A stretch of 64,000 nt of DNA from Microbulbifer hydrolyticus. GTDB lineage: Bacteria > Pseudomonadota > Gammaproteobacteria > Pseudomonadales > Cellvibrionaceae. Below the pieces are notes generated by a model. The model worked only from the letters and a program-made list of their open reading frames with translations, did not search any database and was not told where the DNA came from. The first letter of the stretch is position 1. Every line of letters begins with the position of its first letter. Shown one piece after another: positions 24,109 through 31,301 of this stretch. The stretch lies in the NCBI RefSeq assembly GCF_009931115.1, contig NZ_CP047491.1:1268001-1332000 (forward strand). The letters are read 5' to 3'. Both the position numbers and the translations under genes were made by a program.

Positions 24109-24420
24109 ATGAAAATAAGTATTATCAAAGATCATGTTATCGGCGGGGTATCGTACTTCGTTTTATGTATGGCGATAGCCATGCTTTTTCTGAATACTCT
24201 GTCCACTGATGATGAAATTATTCGCTTACTCGGCAAGAGCTTCCTATTGGCGTTGGGTTACTATGCCGCAGTTGCAGGTCCTTTAGTAGCGTATGGCAAG
24301 GGCTGTCAAAAGCAGGATGGTAAAGGCTGGCGAGCCACGTTTGCAGTCGTGTACGTAATTTACTCGCTTCTTTTCATCGGTATCGTCAGCTTGGTGGCCT
24401 ACGTTGCATTCAGCAGTTAA
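24109..24420 (+). CDS. Cassette 1: small membrane protein of unknown function
   Basis: 103 residues with three hydrophobic segments (about 12-30, 42-62, 78-100), probably an integral inner-membrane protein. No family recognised. It is the first gene after attI, hence the latest insertion and closest to any cassette promoter. Its stop codon is part of the attC R'' box. Cassette spans 24074-24552. Confidence 0.7.
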   Translation: MKISIIKDHVIGGVSYFVLCMAIAMLFLNTLSTDDEIIRLLGKSFLLALGYYAAVAGPLVAYGKGCQKQDGKGWRATFAVVYVIYSLLFIGIVSLVAYVAFSS

Positions 24421-24558
24421 CAAAGCCAGGCAGGATGCTCCGGGCCTTCGGCCCTCCGCGGGACAGCTTACCTTGTGCACTTTTTGCGCGGGTCGCTGCG
24501 CTCCCATTTTCGCGCAAAACGCGCACAAGGTAAGCTGCCCCTGCTGGCGGCGTTATGC
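24415..24558 (+). repeat. attC of cassette 1
   Basis: R'' AGTTAAC, R' GTTATGC; 144 bases. Outer arms CCAGGCAG and CTGCCCCTGCTGG, inner arms CTTACCTTGTGCAC and GTGC/GCACAAGGTAAG. Reference member of the most common attC type here (type A). Confidence 0.9.
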
Positions 24559-24568
24559 ATAAAATCAC

Positions 24569-25021
24569 ATGAAGTTCGCAATTGAATACAAGCTTGAAGA
24601 TCACGGATGGGCGACTGTCGTACTAACTGACGGGAAAAAATCATGCGACTCGGCAGTTTCATATCTGCATGATAGTCTCGGTGAACTTGCTCAAATGGCT
24701 GTTGACTTAAAAAACGGAGTTAAAGAATCGAAAGTTGTGTTTATGGATGAGCCAGGTGAATTACAGTTTTTAGTTTCGGTAGAAAACGAAGTGGCATCTT
24801 ACGAAGCTCGTTGGTTTAGTGATTGGGCGAGCTGGAATATGCATCCGGAATCAGATTACAAATCGGTTCTATCTGGCAAATGCAAAACGCAGAGAATTAT
24901 TCAACAAATATCAACGGTACTGTGGAATATTCATCAAAATATAGGTCCAGAACAATATAAGGAGCGTTGGGTGGAGCACGATTTTCCTTTAAAACAGTTT
25001 AGAGAGCTAGCAAATGCATAA
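24569..25021 (+). CDS. Cassette 2: hypothetical soluble protein
   Basis: 150 residues, no signal peptide or membrane segment, acidic, with an alternating N-terminal pattern (FAIEYKLEDHGWATVVLTDG) suggesting a beta-rich domain followed by helices. I do not recognise a family; size and composition resemble small immunity-type proteins, but this is only an impression. Cassette spans 24553-25139. Confidence 0.65.
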   Translation: MKFAIEYKLEDHGWATVVLTDGKKSCDSAVSYLHDSLGELAQMAVDLKNGVKESKVVFMDEPGELQFLVSVENEVASYEARWFSDWASWNMHPESDYKSVLSGKCKTQRIIQQISTVLWNIHQNIGPEQYKERWVEHDFPLKQFRELANA

Positions 25022-25145
25022 CAAACCGCTGCACTCTGACACATACTGCTACGCTCGTTTTTGTGTGTGTCGCTGCGCTCCATTTTCACACAAAAACGCT
25101 CTCCGCAGTATGTGCAGGTGAGCGGGGCGTTAGTGAGCAATTAGA
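25016..25145 (+). repeat. attC of cassette 2
   Basis: R'' GCATAAC (complement of the cassette start GTTATGC), R' GTTAGTG; 130 bases. Arm sequences differ from the other sites (ACATACTGC/GCAGTATGT), but the apical GTCGCTGCGCTCC is shared. Confidence 0.85.
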
Positions 25146-25146
25146 G

Positions 25147-25569
25147 ATGAGAGCATTATTCCTAATATTTTTTGCTTTTATAGTCGTCTCATGCTCTAGA
25201 GAAGTTTACCCTGCAATAGCCGGGTTTCATTTTTCAGCAGGAAACATAAGAAAAGCTGAGCTCTTGCCGGCTTTAGATGAGTACGCCAAAGAGCATGGCT
25301 TTAAAAAGCTGCAGGAAGGTGGCGGGAATATGAAGCCGGAGGTTAAAGAAAACTTCCTTTTCGCAATATACATAAATAGCCAAAGCTATGAGTTTTCTGT
25401 CAACAACGTTTTAGATAGATCTTGCTTTACAGTAGCAACATATGACAAAGCAAGAACAGGTGACGCACCTGCAATTGAACTGGCAGAATCACTTAAGAGC
25501 TGGCTATCCAAAAATTACCAGGGCTCATTTGTTGAGCACGGAGACCAGTACTGTGGTCAAACTCACTAA
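25147..25569 (+). CDS. Cassette 3: lipoprotein of unknown function
   Basis: 140 residues. Signal peptide MRALFLIFFAFIVVSC with lipobox VVSC, then a soluble domain with two further Cys residues (SCFTVAT, QYCGQTH). The open frame continues upstream into the preceding attC, but the ATG at 25147 begins the signal sequence. Cassette spans 25140-25701. Confidence 0.75.
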   Translation: MRALFLIFFAFIVVSCSREVYPAIAGFHFSAGNIRKAELLPALDEYAKEHGFKKLQEGGGNMKPEVKENFLFAIYINSQSYEFSVNNVLDRSCFTVATYDKARTGDAPAIELAESLKSWLSKNYQGSFVEHGDQYCGQTH

Positions 25570-25707
25570 CAAACGCAGGCAGTTTGCTACGGCCCTTCGG
25601 GCCTCCGCGGGACGGCTTACCTTGTGCACATTTTGCGCAGGTCGCTACACTCCCATTTTCGCGCCAAATGCGCACAAGATAAGCCGCCCCTGCTGCGGGC
25701 GTTAACG
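25564..25707 (+). repeat. attC of cassette 3
   Basis: R'' CACTAAC, exact complement of cassette start GTTAGTG; R' GTTAACG; 144 bases. Outer arms CGCAGGCAG and CTGCTGCGGGCG. Confidence 0.9.
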
Positions 25708-25709
25708 TC

Positions 25710-26120
25710 ATGAAGCTTATAGAAGATCAGTCTCCGCCAGCTGCAACAACAAGGCAGTTTGTGGCTTGGGAAACTGCATACAAAGTAGAGATGCCGAGTG
25801 ATTTGCTAGGATTGCTACAAATGGCAGATGGTCCATTGTATGAATGGCCAGATAAAAAATTTAGGATTAAAATTTTTGGTTGCCAACAGTCCTGCGGTAT
25901 TGCAGATTCTTACCATGTTTCGGAGCGTTGCGAGGGAGGTATTCCTTTAGCTCAGGGAGATGGATACTTGGCAATTTATAAAAAGGAAAATGACCAAATT
26001 AGTGGGATCTATGTCGTTCCAGAAAATGACGTAACCTGGAGTAGCGCAGTTTACGCTTGCATGTCATTGAACGATTTATTAGCTGCCGGTAAAAGTCTTG
26101 GCGAATGGTATAAGCGTTAA
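25710..26120 (+). CDS. Cassette 4: SUKH (SMI1/KNR4)-like protein
   Basis: 136 residues, cytoplasmic. The segment YKVEMPSDLLGLLQMADGPLYEW fits the SUKH pattern in which a Pro-led helix precedes an (N/D)G turn. A later IPLAQGDGYLAIYKK and SSAVYACMSLNDLL correspond to the remaining beta and helical parts. SUKH proteins often serve as immunity proteins against toxins. Assigned by eye, so an alternative small fold is possible. Cassette spans 25702-26252. Confidence 0.6.
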   Translation: MKLIEDQSPPAATTRQFVAWETAYKVEMPSDLLGLLQMADGPLYEWPDKKFRIKIFGCQQSCGIADSYHVSERCEGGIPLAQGDGYLAIYKKENDQISGIYVVPENDVTWSSAVYACMSLNDLLAAGKSLGEWYKR

Positions 26121-26258
26121 CAAAGCCGGGCAGTTTGCTACGGGCCTTTGGCCCTCCGCGGGACAGCTTACCTTGTGCACGTTTTGCGCAGGTCGCTTCG
26201 CTCACATTTTTGCGCAAAACGCGCACAAGGTAAGCTGCCCCTGCCGGCGGCGTTATGC
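26115..26258 (+). repeat. attC of cassette 4
   Basis: R'' CGTTAAC, exact complement of cassette start GTTAACG; R' GTTATGC; 144 bases, type A. Confidence 0.9.
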
Positions 26259-26265
26259 ATCATCT

Positions 26266-26682
26266 ATGAAGAAGCTTTTAATCACCGCGATAGCTCTTGT
26301 GTTCTCAGGTTGTACGAGCCTGGTAGAGCATAGTAATGAAGATCATTTTTCCGAGGTATTGGGCACGCGGACTCTTACCAGAGATGCGCTACTTTGTAAA
26401 AGCAATAGGCGTAAGGTTTCCTCTAAAATTACAGACGAGATTGTTTGGCAGAAAGATAATGAATCTTGCTATTTTGGAGAAACTTCCGCGAAACTAAAAA
26501 AAGGTACAGAAGTTACTATTTTTGCCGTTCTAGAGCAGAAGCACCGAGGCATTTTTCATGCAGAAAGTTGGTATCTAGTCGGAAAAATAAGTGGAGACGA
26601 GCAGGAGTTTTACTACTTCTGGGGCAGCTCAACAACCTCGCCCGAGGCTCCTGAGTTTATATACGAACCAAAATGGCAATAA
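26266..26682 (+). CDS. Cassette 5: lipoprotein of unknown function
   Basis: 138 residues. Signal MKKLLITAIALVFSGC with lipobox FSGC, then a domain with two Cys (LLCKSN, ESCYFG) that could form a disulfide. No family recognised. The ATG at 26266 is chosen because it starts the signal; the frame extends upstream through the previous attC. Cassette spans 26253-26821. Confidence 0.72.
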   Translation: MKKLLITAIALVFSGCTSLVEHSNEDHFSEVLGTRTLTRDALLCKSNRRKVSSKITDEIVWQKDNESCYFGETSAKLKKGTEVTIFAVLEQKHRGIFHAESWYLVGKISGDEQEFYYFWGSSTTSPEAPEFIYEPKWQ

Positions 26683-26683
26683 T

Positions 26684-26827
26684 GCATAACAAACGCAAGC
26701 AGGATGCTACGGCCCTTCGGGCCTCCGCGGGACGCCCAACGCTATGCACGTTTTGTGCGGGTCGCTGCGCTCCCAGTTTCGCACAAAACGTGCATAGCAT
26801 TGGTCGCCCCTGTTGCGGGCGTTAGCA
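26684..26827 (+). repeat. attC of cassette 5
   Basis: R'' GCATAAC, R' GTTAGCA; 144 bases. Inner arms GCCCAACGCTATGCAC and GTGCATAGCATTGG define a second common type (type B). Confidence 0.9.
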
Positions 26828-26844
26828 ATCTTTAGAGAGCAAGG

Positions 26845-27054
26845 ATGTTCAAATTATTTAAAATCACTACGCTAACTATATTTTGCCTTGCCGGGATCTA
26901 TATCTTGGGCTTTGAGTTGGGCAGGGGGCTTGGGAATCCCCAAGTGTTCGAGGAAAACTACCTACTTTTATTGGGTATTTTGTGTAGCGTAATCTTCGCG
27001 GTTTCTTTGCTTGTATCAGAGGTCCGTCGGGGCTCTAAAGCAGCTGAAATGTAA
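26845..27054 (+). CDS. Cassette 6: small two-helix membrane protein
   Basis: 69 residues with hydrophobic segments at about 6-25 and 39-59, and a basic tail. Function unknown. Preceded by AGAGAGCAAGG. Cassette spans 26822-27219. Confidence 0.65.
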   Translation: MFKLFKITTLTIFCLAGIYILGFELGRGLGNPQVFEENYLLLLGILCSVIFAVSLLVSEVRRGSKAAEM

Positions 27055-27081
27055 GCGCCAGCCTATGTACAGATATCCAAT

Positions 27082-27225
27082 TGCTAACAAGGCCAGGCAG
27101 GATGCTCCGGGCCTTCGGCCCTCCGCGGGACAGCTTACCTTGTGCACGTTTTGCGCGGGTCGCTACGCTCCCATTTTTGCGCAAAAAGCGCACAAGGTAA
27201 GCTGCCCCTGCTGGCGGCGTTATGG
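27082..27225 (+). repeat. attC of cassette 6
   Basis: R'' TGCTAAC, exact complement of cassette start GTTAGCA; R' GTTATGG; 144 bases, type A. Confidence 0.9.
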
Positions 27226-27256
27226 CATGAGGCCATTTAGCTAGAAAGGAAAAATT

Positions 27257-27400
27257 GTGAAGGAATCCTTAAAAAGTTGGTGGTCTACGACTGAACCCCA
27301 CGAGAAAAATGCATTAATTGTGCTAGGTGCAATATTTGCTGGAGTTCTCTTTCTTGTTTTAGGAATTTCGGTTGGTAAAGCCATCGCAGTACTTATATAG
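27257..27400 (+). CDS. Cassette 7: 47-residue membrane peptide
   Basis: GTG start behind AAAGGA (7-base spacing). The 47-residue product has a charged N-terminus (KESLKSWWSTTEPHEKN) and one membrane segment (ALIVLGAIFAGVLFLVLGI). It is the only plausible gene in its cassette, which spans 27220-27612. A further 75 bases separate its stop from attC with nothing recognisable. Unknown function. Confidence 0.6.
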   Translation: MKESLKSWWSTTEPHEKNALIVLGAIFAGVLFLVLGISVGKAIAVLI

Positions 27401-27474
27401 AAACTAGAAAAGTAGGCACCTGTCAGTGGTTTACCTACCCAGGCGCGCTCTGAATTACTGGTGTAGTACGTCGG

Positions 27475-27618
27475 CCATAACAAGGCCGGGCAATTTGCTA
27501 CGGGCCTTCGGCCCTTCGCGGGACAGCTTACCTTGTGCACCTTTTGCGCAGGTCGCTTCTCTCCCATTTTTGCGCAAAACGCGCACAAGGTAAGCTGCCC
27601 CTGCCGGCGGCGTTATGC
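27475..27618 (+). repeat. attC of cassette 7
   Basis: R'' CCATAAC, exact complement of the unusual cassette start GTTATGG; R' GTTATGC; 144 bases, type A. Confidence 0.9.
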
Positions 27619-27643
27619 ATTCGTTGACTAGAGGGATCTTCAA

Positions 27644-27988
27644 ATGAGTGATAAAGGCTACATTGACAGCGATGCCGATGTTCGCGAACCTGGCCCTGAG
27701 AAGCCGAGTGCGTTTTTAATACTAAGCACCATACTTTTTACGGCGCTTAGTATGTGCGCAAATTTTGTTGGAAACCTGCTGAAAGCTGGCAGTTCTCCTG
27801 AGGTGTTTGGGTACGCAGTTGGGGGCGCAGTAGCTAGCTTGTTTTGGGGCTTTATCGTCCTATGTGTATTTCATTTCTTAACAGGATATAAAAGTCAGCG
27901 CGCTAAATTTAAGCAATTTTTAGGCTTTCAAGTTCTATATTTGTTAACCGGCATTCTTGGGATATACGATGCCGCTAGCATTGGGTAG
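27644..27988 (+). CDS. Cassette 8: small membrane protein
   Basis: 114 residues. A charged N-terminus is followed by three to four hydrophobic segments (about 23-45, 56-80, 92-110) separated by a basic loop (GYKSQRAKFKQ). Start behind GAGGGATC. No family recognised. Cassette spans 27613-28130. Confidence 0.68.
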   Translation: MSDKGYIDSDADVREPGPEKPSAFLILSTILFTALSMCANFVGNLLKAGSSPEVFGYAVGGAVASLFWGFIVLCVFHFLTGYKSQRAKFKQFLGFQVLYLLTGILGIYDAASIG

Positions 27989-27992
27989 TAAT

Positions 27993-28136
27993 GCATAACA
28001 AACACAGGCAGTGAAGCTCCGGCCCTTCAGGCCTCCGCGGGACGTCTTACCTTATGCACGTTTTGCGCGATCGCTTCGCTCCCATTTTCGCGCAAAAAGC
28101 GCATAAGCTAAGCCGCCCCTGCTGTGGGCGTTATGT
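27993..28136 (+). repeat. attC of cassette 8
   Basis: R'' GCATAAC, R' GTTATGT; 144 bases. Inner arms CTTACCTTATGCAC and GCGCATAAGCTAAG. It contains an internal CTTATGC, the same hexamer at which the attC of cassette 15 is broken. Confidence 0.88.
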
Positions 28137-28149
28137 TTCCTGAAAGTTT

Positions 28150-28602
28150 ATGCGAAGACTATTACTAATTCTCTCTTTACTAGCAGGGCTGGCAATGGCA
28201 CAAAATTATCCAGATTCTTTCGATGCCGTTTCAGACAGAGTCGATTCTATTGGTTTTGATGCTCTAAGTGAAAAAGAGCAAGCGATCTATACGATTTGGT
28301 GGTTAGAAGCGGAAGTGAACAATGGTGGATTTCATCAATATTTCTGGAATTCAGCAGGTGATAATGCTGCAGTAGCTCTAAAATCCTTGAAAGATATTGG
28401 AGCAACTCAAACAGCTTCGTTGCTTCAGCAAGCTGTCAATATAGCATTCAATGGTAAGCTACCGGAATCTCGCGAAGACAGACAAATTCAATTGGAAATC
28501 GAAGAAGAGTCAAAATTTGAAAAGCTAGGAGAATTAGATTTTGAGTTCTACGAGTATTCTGAGAATTTTTACGAGCTATTGGACGACTATGTGGCAGAAT
28601 AA
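28150..28602 (+). CDS. Cassette 9: exported DUF4375 (DMP19-like) protein
   Basis: 150 residues. A signal peptide ends near GLAMAQ. The body matches the DUF4375/DMP19 pattern, with IYTIWWLEAEVNNGGFHQYFWNSAGD as core (two Trp, NNGG, QYFWN) and an acidic helical C-terminus. The family's role is unclear; it has been linked to DNA mimicry and regulation, which would be odd for an exported protein. Cassette spans 28131-28656. Confidence 0.75.
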   Translation: MRRLLLILSLLAGLAMAQNYPDSFDAVSDRVDSIGFDALSEKEQAIYTIWWLEAEVNNGGFHQYFWNSAGDNAAVALKSLKDIGATQTASLLQQAVNIAFNGKLPESREDRQIQLEIEEESKFEKLGELDFEFYEYSENFYELLDDYVAE

Positions 28603-28662
28603 ACATAACAATCACAGGCAGTAGACGCGAAAAAGACCGCGCAACTGCTGCAAGCGTTACAT
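28603..28662 (+). repeat. attC of cassette 9 (short form)
   Basis: R'' ACATAAC, exact complement of cassette start GTTATGT; R' GTTACAT; only 60 bases. Arms GCAGTAG and CTGCTGC enclose a GACGCG/CGCGC stem. A compact, classical attC next to the 144-base types. Confidence 0.85.
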
Positions 28663-28666
28663 GCAT

Positions 28667-29140
28667 ATGAAATACATCGTACTAATTCTGATAACTCTGA
28701 CTAGCTCTGCATTTGCTGAGGTAGATTTGGTCAAGGTAGATAAATCTGAGAGCAGGCTCTATCTAATTGATGGAGAAAAAGTGGTGCGTGAGTATCATGT
28801 TGCTTTCGGCAAAAACCCAAAAGGCCATAAGCAGCAAGAGGGTGATGAAAGAACCCCTGAAGGTAGGTATATCCTAGATTACAAAAAAGAAGATTCGTCT
28901 TTCTATCGAGCTATGCATATCTCTTATCCAAATACTCAGGATAAAGATAATGCAGAAAGGATCGGCGTGTCTCCTGGCGGTTTCATAATGGTTCACGGCC
29001 AGAGAAATTGGCTGGGTTGGTTTGCACCAATCACTCAGCGTTTCAATTGGACTAATGGCTGCATAGCATTAACAAATAGAGAGATGGATGAGTTCATGAG
29101 CTTAGTGAAGGTCGGTACTCCGATCGAAATCCAGTGGTAA
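28667..29140 (+). CDS. Cassette 10: exported L,D-transpeptidase (YkuD-like)
   Basis: 157 residues. A signal peptide ends near SSAFA. The YkuD catalytic signature is complete: H110 in MVHGQ and C132 in NGCIAL, with the S/T-x-G-C region and GDERTPEGRY upstream. Such enzymes cross-link peptidoglycan or attach lipoproteins to it. An ATG six bases upstream lies in the core site; 28667 is preferred because it begins a clean signal peptide. Its strength as an attI-distal cassette is unknown. Cassette spans 28657-29257. Confidence 0.85.
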   Translation: MKYIVLILITLTSSAFAEVDLVKVDKSESRLYLIDGEKVVREYHVAFGKNPKGHKQQEGDERTPEGRYILDYKKEDSSFYRAMHISYPNTQDKDNAERIGVSPGGFIMVHGQRNWLGWFAPITQRFNWTNGCIALTNREMDEFMSLVKVGTPIEIQW

Positions 29141-29145
29141 GTGGC

Positions 29146-29263
29146 ATGTAACAAAGCGCTGCAGGCCGACGTCTAACTTTGTGCACTTTATGCACGGTCG
29201 CTTCGCTCCCATTATTGCGCATAAAGCGCCCAAAGTTAGCCGCGGCTGAGCGCGGCGTTATGT
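29146..29263 (+). repeat. attC of cassette 10
   Basis: R'' ATGTAAC, exact complement of the odd cassette start GTTACAT; R' GTTATGT; 118 bases. Outer arms GCGCTGCAGGCCG and CGGCTGAGCGC define type C. Confidence 0.88.
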
Positions 29264-29275
29264 GAGTACAGACTG

Positions 29276-29629
29276 TTGAGCAAGATTTTTATCTACATCT
29301 CGACTTTAGTAATTTGTGGGTGTACGGGAATTCTTGATCACGCATATGTTGTGTTCGATGAGGATCTTCAAAGATTAAAGGGAAAGCCAATAGATGACGC
29401 TTATATCTTTAATCTTGGCTATTTGAAAGATGAGACTCCAAGTAGTACCGAGGGCCTGAGCAATGGTAATTTGCTAAATTTGTATAAAATCCAGTATGCG
29501 ACTCGAGAAAGTATGCTCAGTTCAAAAAAGAAAGTGTGGCACTGCATCGTGAGTATTGAGTTTGAGCCGTTGAAGAAAACGGTAGTTCAAGCAAGTTCTT
29601 ACGGAGAAGGGTGTTGGCGCAACTATTAG
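29276..29629 (+). CDS. Cassette 11: lipoprotein of unknown function
   Basis: 117 residues. Signal KIFIYISTLVICGC with a lipobox-like ICGC, then a soluble domain with KKVWHCIVSIEFEP and a terminal GEGCW. The start is a TTG at 29276 with no clear ribosome binding site, so the exact start is uncertain. Cassette spans 29258-29747. Confidence 0.65.
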   Translation: MSKIFIYISTLVICGCTGILDHAYVVFDEDLQRLKGKPIDDAYIFNLGYLKDETPSSTEGLSNGNLLNLYKIQYATRESMLSSKKKVWHCIVSIEFEPLKKTVVQASSYGEGCWRNY

Positions 29630-29633
29630 CCAC

Positions 29634-29753
29634 ACATAACAAGCAGCGGCAGAGCGACAGCCAACGCTACGCACCTTTTGTGTTACTCGCTGGCGCTCAA
29701 ACATTAACACAAAATGCGCTCCGCGCTGGCTGCGCCTGCGCTGGGCGTTATGC
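29634..29753 (+). repeat. attC of cassette 11
   Basis: R'' ACATAAC, exact complement of GTTATGT; R' GTTATGC; 120 bases. Arms GCGGCAGAGCGACAGCCAACG and CGCTGGCTGCGCCTGCGC (type D, shared with cassette 20). Confidence 0.88.
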
Positions 29754-29782
29754 GGTAGAGAGTATTAACCCAAGGATAATTT

Positions 29783-30193
29783 ATGAGTTGTGTTTTTGAG
29801 TGTGATCATGTAGTTCAAAAATTTTCTGGTTCTACAAGGATTGAATCCAAGGAAAAAGAAGAGTTTATTACACAATACAGGTCTGCAATTGCAGAAACAA
29901 AAGGAGTCTCCGGGGTTGTCTATATTCTAAAAACAGAGAGGCCTATACCGAGAATAAAAGGTGAAAGTGAAATTTTATATATCGGTGAAACGAAGCATGA
30001 TGTTTGGAGTAGATATTGTGCTGAAGAAGACGCCAACGAATTTTGGTCTGTATATAGCCACTCCTTAGCTAATTATGGTGCAATTTACGTGGATGTTTAC
30101 CAAACATCCAATAATAAGAAAACTGAGAACATATTTCTCCGTCAGTACTATCAGTCGCACCTTGAACTCCCTCCAATAAACCGGAAGGGGTAG
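29783..30193 (+). CDS. Cassette 12: GIY-YIG domain protein
   Basis: 136 residues, cytoplasmic. GIY-YIG features appear in order: GVVYIL (44-49) for GIY, LYIG (65-68) for YIG, R77 on the following helix, E115 in TENIFLRQY and N133 in PPINRKG. These correspond to the catalytic residues of GIY-YIG nucleases, with the first motif diverged. It could be a small DNA endonuclease; no extra DNA-binding domain is visible. Cassette spans 29748-30324. Confidence 0.72.
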   Translation: MSCVFECDHVVQKFSGSTRIESKEKEEFITQYRSAIAETKGVSGVVYILKTERPIPRIKGESEILYIGETKHDVWSRYCAEEDANEFWSVYSHSLANYGAIYVDVYQTSNNKKTENIFLRQYYQSHLELPPINRKG

Positions 30194-30211
30194 TTTCTGA
30201 GACCTCGCAGC

Positions 30212-30330
30212 GCATAACAAAGCGCTGCATCCGACAGCTTACTTTGCGCACCTTTTACGCAGTCGCTGTCGACTCCTATTTTCGCGCAAAAGGTGCGCAA
30301 AGTAAGCTGCGGCTGAGCGTGGCGTTATGA
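30212..30330 (+). repeat. attC of cassette 12
   Basis: R'' GCATAAC, R' GTTATGA; 119 bases, type C arms (GCGCTGCATCCGACAGCTTAC and GTAAGCTGCGGCTGAGCG). Confidence 0.88.
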
Positions 30331-30339
30331 GCTAAATCG

Positions 30340-30822
30340 ATGAGTACTGTTGAACAAATAAGGTCTCTTAATAGAGGCGAATACACAGCCATAGTAATAG
30401 GCTTTATTTCCACGCTCGCCCCTGGGGTTCTTATTCTGTGCTTATTCAGTCGCGAGTTATTTTTAGAAATATCATCATTGAAGTTAATTCTCTTAGCTTT
30501 TGCCATAAGCCTACCCTGGGTCTTAGCTAATTTTATCGTTGCTTTCATAGCTAACTTGCGAAATCCAAATGGCACTATCACGTCCATGATAGGTTCTTCA
30601 GTATTTTATGGTGCCATAAACGCGTCTTTGGTTCTTTACTTGTCTATTGCAGTTACGTTTTTGCTAAATAAAAATGCACTATTTCTAGTTGCTCTAGGCG
30701 TTGTAAGTAACGTTGTTTTGGCTGCTATTTATTTTTATGGTTATTCTGGGTACCTTAAACGGGCAAATGCTCATAACAAATCAAAGCAGTCGGACGCGCA
30801 AAAAACGCGCGCCTCTGTTTGA
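30340..30822 (+). CDS. Cassette 13: membrane protein whose C-terminus is encoded by attC
   Basis: 160 residues with about four membrane segments (18-37, 44-65, 78-105, 110-133) and a charged tail. The reading frame passes through the R'' box and ends only four bases before the R' core, so the last 17 residues or so come from attC sequence. No family recognised. Cassette spans 30325-30826. Confidence 0.68.
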   Translation: MSTVEQIRSLNRGEYTAIVIGFISTLAPGVLILCLFSRELFLEISSLKLILLAFAISLPWVLANFIVAFIANLRNPNGTITSMIGSSVFYGAINASLVLYLSIAVTFLLNKNALFLVALGVVSNVVLAAIYFYGYSGYLKRANAHNKSKQSDAQKTRASV

Positions 30823-30832
30823 GGCGTTAGCA
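30771..30832 (+). repeat. attC of cassette 13 (short form)
   Basis: R'' TCATAAC, exact complement of cassette start GTTATGA; R' GTTAGCA; 62 bases with GGACGCGC/GCGCGCC inner stem. Overlaps the coding region. Confidence 0.85.
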
Positions 30833-30845
30833 GCTAGATCTCGCG

Positions 30846-31151
30846 ATGAAGAAAAAATTGGCATTGAGCTTTGTTTTAGGGTGCGGCTGCACACTATTGC
30901 TCTTTATTTTTATGGCAGGTCTCATTGAGGTTCAAGAAAGTGGAGCCGGTAGCGATATGAAATTTGTCGTTCTCGATGACGGCGTCATTTGCTCCTTTCC
31001 TTTACTGCCTGAAAGAAATTTAATTGATGAGCCATGTTCTTGCTGGTTTCTAGGGGAAGGCGAGGGCTTTAGAGGTTGGGGTAACGGATGCAATGCGCTT
31101 CACTTGAGTAGTGAAGAATTGGGTAAACTACCAAAGTGTGGTGCCAGGTAA
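30846..31151 (+). CDS. Cassette 14: membrane-anchored small protein, Cys-rich
   Basis: 101 residues. The N-terminal hydrophobic segment (about 5-26, with CGC) is an anchor or signal. The rest is soluble with CSF, CSCWF, GNGCNA and KCGA, five Cys in all, suggesting disulfides or metal binding. No family recognised. Cassette spans 30827-31292. Confidence 0.65.
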   Translation: MKKKLALSFVLGCGCTLLLFIFMAGLIEVQESGAGSDMKFVVLDDGVICSFPLLPERNLIDEPCSCWFLGEGEGFRGWGNGCNALHLSSEELGKLPKCGAR

Positions 31152-31154
31152 GGC

Positions 31155-31298
31155 TGCTAACAAGGCCGGGCAATTTGCTACAGGCCTTCGGCCTTCCGCG
31201 GGACAGCTTACCTTGTGCACATTTTGCGCGGGTCGCTGCGCTCCCATTATCGCGCAAAATGCGCACAAGGTAAGCTGCCCCTGCCGGCGGCGTTATAT
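31155..31298 (+). repeat. attC of cassette 14
   Basis: R'' TGCTAAC, exact complement of GTTAGCA; R' GTTATAT; 144 bases, type A. Confidence 0.9.
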
Positions 31299-31301
31299 TT
31301 C

